Assembly (NCBI GenBank): GCA_025765595.1
Contig: JAIVFH010000055.1
Coordinates: forward strand, 176,839-240,838
Source: Obelidium mucronatum
Lineage: Eukaryota; Chytridiomycota; Chytridiomycetes; Chytridiales; Chytriomycetaceae
DNA length: 64,000 nucleotides
Direction: 5' to 3'
Every line of letters starts with the position of its first letter. Positions within the stretch are counted from its first letter, which is position 1. The notes under the pieces were generated by a model that saw only the letters and a list, made by a program, of their open reading frames with translations, was not told the origin of the DNA and searched no databases. Below, in pieces: positions 61,136-64,000 of this stretch. The position numbers and the translations under genes are program-made.

Positions 61136-64000
61136 ATGAGTTCTCCCCCACATATTGGAATCGAGCCTGCTACACCACCGACAGGATCAGCTCTGTCCTG
61201 GGATGATGATCCTAACATGGTTACAGGTTGCAAAACTGCACCTTTTGAGCCCGATTTCTCTAGTTTAGTCATGGGTCAATTGTGCGGGCTTCAACTTCCT
61301 CTGATTCTAACCTTCGTCATTTATTGAGATCAACAAGGGGAAATGAAAGAGTCTGGATATGAAGAAGAAGACGATTTCCTTATTGCAACCACTATGATTG
61401 AAAAGATACGCGATGTGATCTTCTCAGGTAACGGTTGTTCAGCAATTAAACGATCAACACAACACGTCTTGAAAATCTGAAAAATCCACTTAACTTTTTC
61501 TTTTCTTTTTTTTTTAGTGATGTTCTTTATGGTTCACGGGAACTCGTCCCCTGAACTCTTTGAATACATCAGTATTCTTATCGAAGATTTACAACTCGTC
61601 ACGTTTTTCATTTCTCCGCAAGTCGCCCACGTCTACCACATACCAGATGCCTTATTGTATTCTCAAATAGAGTTTCAGAAGCTGGATATTTCTTTATTCA
61701 ATGTCTGGTTTTCTTTCGCTGTCGTGGCTGTGTTTGTGTTAATGTTGAATATTGTTTGGGTCGGATCAGGATTTGTGGTCCGTAAGCTGAATAATTTATG
61801 CTAGACCATACATTAAATTTATTATTAAAAATAGAGCGGGAGACACAAGTTTATTTGGCCGATTTGGACTCTCCGTGTTTTCGCCACAGTCCTTCCCACA
61901 CTTTTCTATCTTCCAATCATTGAAGTAATAGTCAACCCAATAAGCTGCAACAGAGTCCATGAAAGAGAATCCGTGACAGCTATTCACACCATTGAAAATA
62001 CTTCTTGCCTGAGCGCAGCGCGGTTGCCGCTCGCTGTAGTTGCAGTTGTGGCTTTAGCGGTTTATATACCGACATCGATATCGCTCTCTGCAGTGTTTGT
62101 ATTACGAATCAGTTGATTTTGTAATTTGTGTGAAACGATATTCTTTAGGTTTTTTGACACCCAACCGACAAGAAAAGAGCCTTACCATCGCGTTCATGGA
62201 AGATTGGATATGTTTTATGTAACTGTTAAAACAATATTGGTTCTGGTGTATACGTTCTTGCCTGACAAGCAGGGGGTTGCAAAGCTTTGCGTTGCCGCAG
62301 CTGGATGGTAAATTTCCCCTAAACTTGTGCATCAGAACAATTAAATGGATTTTGTTAGCATATTCATGTTCTGTGTCGAGATTTTCTACTTTCCGTATTA
62401 CAATCCGTTTGTGAACTATATGGTATGATTTTCCAAGAGCAAGTACTCTCATAAAATCGCACGAGACTAAAAGAAACTTTCAACATAGAGAGCCGGATTG
62501 TTCTTTGGGAGCTCAATGGTGGGCCTCGTTGGTGTTGGAGCAGGGATTTCGTATTCTGTCACTGGAGAACAGGGTTCCATCAATATAATATATGGAATGG
62601 TTGTGGCATTGTGCTGCGGAATACCTGCGGGATTTGGGATCTCCGGTTTGTATTGATTCAGAGGTTTTCTTCTCCATTGTGGTTCTCAAAGGTTCTTTTA
62701 TGGCACCAGCATTATTATACAATCGAATACAAAATGGAGTTCGCAAGCGCCTTTCGCGGAAAAATCAGGGCTTGGATAACGCGTTCGACTATGCTACCCC
62801 TGAAAAACTCGTGTTCAGATGCTGGACACATGTTGAGATTGCAGCCCGCTTCATAACAGTCCATATGAGTAAACGGCGGACTCGGATCGACTTTAATGCA
62901 ATACAAGAAGTTCAACAGATATTTCGACGCGGAATTGACGAGTTCCCAGATCAGGTTTTTGCAAAAAATAAACCGGACACGCCGTTGATGACTAATGTCG
63001 TTAAATACAGCCGTTACTCAGACTATCATATGCTCTATATATGTTCCATCTTAAATCCATGAGCCGGGATGCGACAAACCAATTGAATAAGATCGAGCAG
63101 CTAAATCCACCACTTGACATCAAATTTCAGATCTACTACACAAACCAAATCGCCATGCAAAGCAGAGAGGTATAACCTTATTATTTTTGCTCAAACCGGC
63201 GCATTTCTAATGGCGCATTGAAAATAAAGGCCGACTTCTTGGGTGCCGGAGTAAAGCTTGATATCACCAGTGTAATCATTCTTATCAAAGGCAGAGTGCC
63301 ATTAACGTAGATTATTCCAAACAGTACGCAGAATATCAGAAAACCGACAAAGATGCGAAACTCAATCACTTTTTGGCTATCCAGGAAATGCGAGCAATGT
63401 GGGAATTGCTGTTGGACAAAAATTACTCACTGGAAGAGCTATCCATGATTGCAAACAAGCTGTACACGCATGCTCAAAAAGCTCAAGATGCATATATGAA
63501 GCTTATTTCAAAGTATATCGGACACGTACCAATTTTTTTGGAACCACGTTCCTCTAAACATTATACCCTAGGTTTCCCAAATCGAAAACAACGCTGCGCT
63601 TCTTTGCTCGATTTTGCTTTGATGTATGATTGTGCACTCTTGCATCCGACTCTTGTTCTGATTTGTGAACGACGTTTAGGTGACAAACGATGTTCTTCGT
63701 GGCGATGCTTTAACAGATCGGGCAAACGATCTCGAATTGGACGAGGAAGAAAGTGGCAGCGAAGATGATGATTCTGACATGGAGAATTTTCACCAAACGA
63801 AGAGACACTGTCATGTCGACATCAAGCGGCGCAGGGCTACACCACAAGGCGCAAGTCTGTTCAGATGAAGAAGAGGTTTTAAAGAGGTCGTCAAGGTCCA
63901 ATACCCAGAATACGGGCAGATGCCAAATCTGTTGCAAGTTCGGCTGCCAGTACTAGCAATGGCGACAAACGGGCCCAGGCCCAATGCAGGAGCAGAGAAA
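61136..64000 (+). CDS. Tiny-macrocysts-like membrane protein, copy B (3' end outside window)
   Basis: Inverted paralogue of 48971..54708 in the same exon order. Start MSSPPHIGIEPATPPTG at 61136 parallels copy A. Matching blocks: VHGNSSPELFEYISILIEDL, FNVWFSFAVVAVFVLMLNIV, TRKEPYHRVHGRLDMFYVTV, VEIAARFITVHMSKRRTRID, FRRGIDEFPDQVF, NQLNKIEQLNPPLDIKFQIY, MWELLLDKNYSLEELSMIAN and LRGDALTDRANDLELDEEE. Protein identity is high, introns differ in length and sequence. No certain inactivating change was found, but the 3' half is missing from the window. It probably encodes a second receptor-like or channel-like protein of the same unknown function. Confidence 0.58.

Overview
This is nuclear DNA of a fungus, most likely a zoosporic chytrid. 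Genes are dense, on both strands, and cut by many short GT-AG introns (about 45-110 nt, often with a T run). The households are fungal (AP-3 beta, FIS1, PAM17, ORM, D-2-hydroxyglutarate dehydrogenase, RPA43). A DNAAF4/DYX1C1 gene for axonemal dynein assembly implies a flagellated stage. Crinkler (CRN) genes and tiny-macrocysts-like membrane proteins are also typical of early-diverging zoosporic fungi. The placement is inference from gene content; no rRNA is present.

Layout. 1-11100: AP-3 beta (5' end outside), FIS1, a lone CRN-type header, HOP2, CSN5 and an MMS2-type E2 variant as a divergent pair, a fused trehalose-phosphate synthase/phosphatase, and the 5' half of a TPP1-like OB-fold gene. 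11101-16583: an apparently intact, very young Ty1/copia retrotransposon inside an intron of that TPP1-like gene, which resumes and ends at 18595. 18619-28950: an intronless F-box/TPR gene and its inverted, broken copy; between them ORM/ORMDL, DNAAF4, an MCT-type transporter and an unknown gene. 29137-32927: a large CRN NTPase/nuclease-like gene and a predicted secreted protein. 33222-44355: eL42, a CHY zinc protein, RPA43, PAM17, an ABCG half transporter with a frameshift, a RAD5/HLTF-like remodeller, a multi-pass membrane protein and tRNA-His(GTG). 44540-48884: an SH3 plus two RA-domain protein and an ER disulfide isomerase. 48971-64000: two inverted paralogues of a tiny-macrocysts-like receptor (the second runs off the end) around D2HGDH, a frameshifted BTB/TLDc gene, a DEAD-box helicase and uS14m.

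Most interesting: (1) the copia element has a Gag with an RRM-like domain and no CCHC knuckle, 99-bp identical LTRs and a primer site matching the 5' half of a tRNA-Lys(CTT); (2) many intron-bearing host genes switch, inside single exons, from C-rich/G-poor in the 5' half to G-rich/C-poor in the 3' half of the sense strand, a pattern not apparent in the retroelement and the intronless genes; (3) GC hairpins resembling chytrid mitochondrial double-hairpin elements sit in a nuclear intron; (4) two inverted paralogue pairs lie in one 64-kb window. Gene models were spliced by eye, so exon borders are approximate unless stated.
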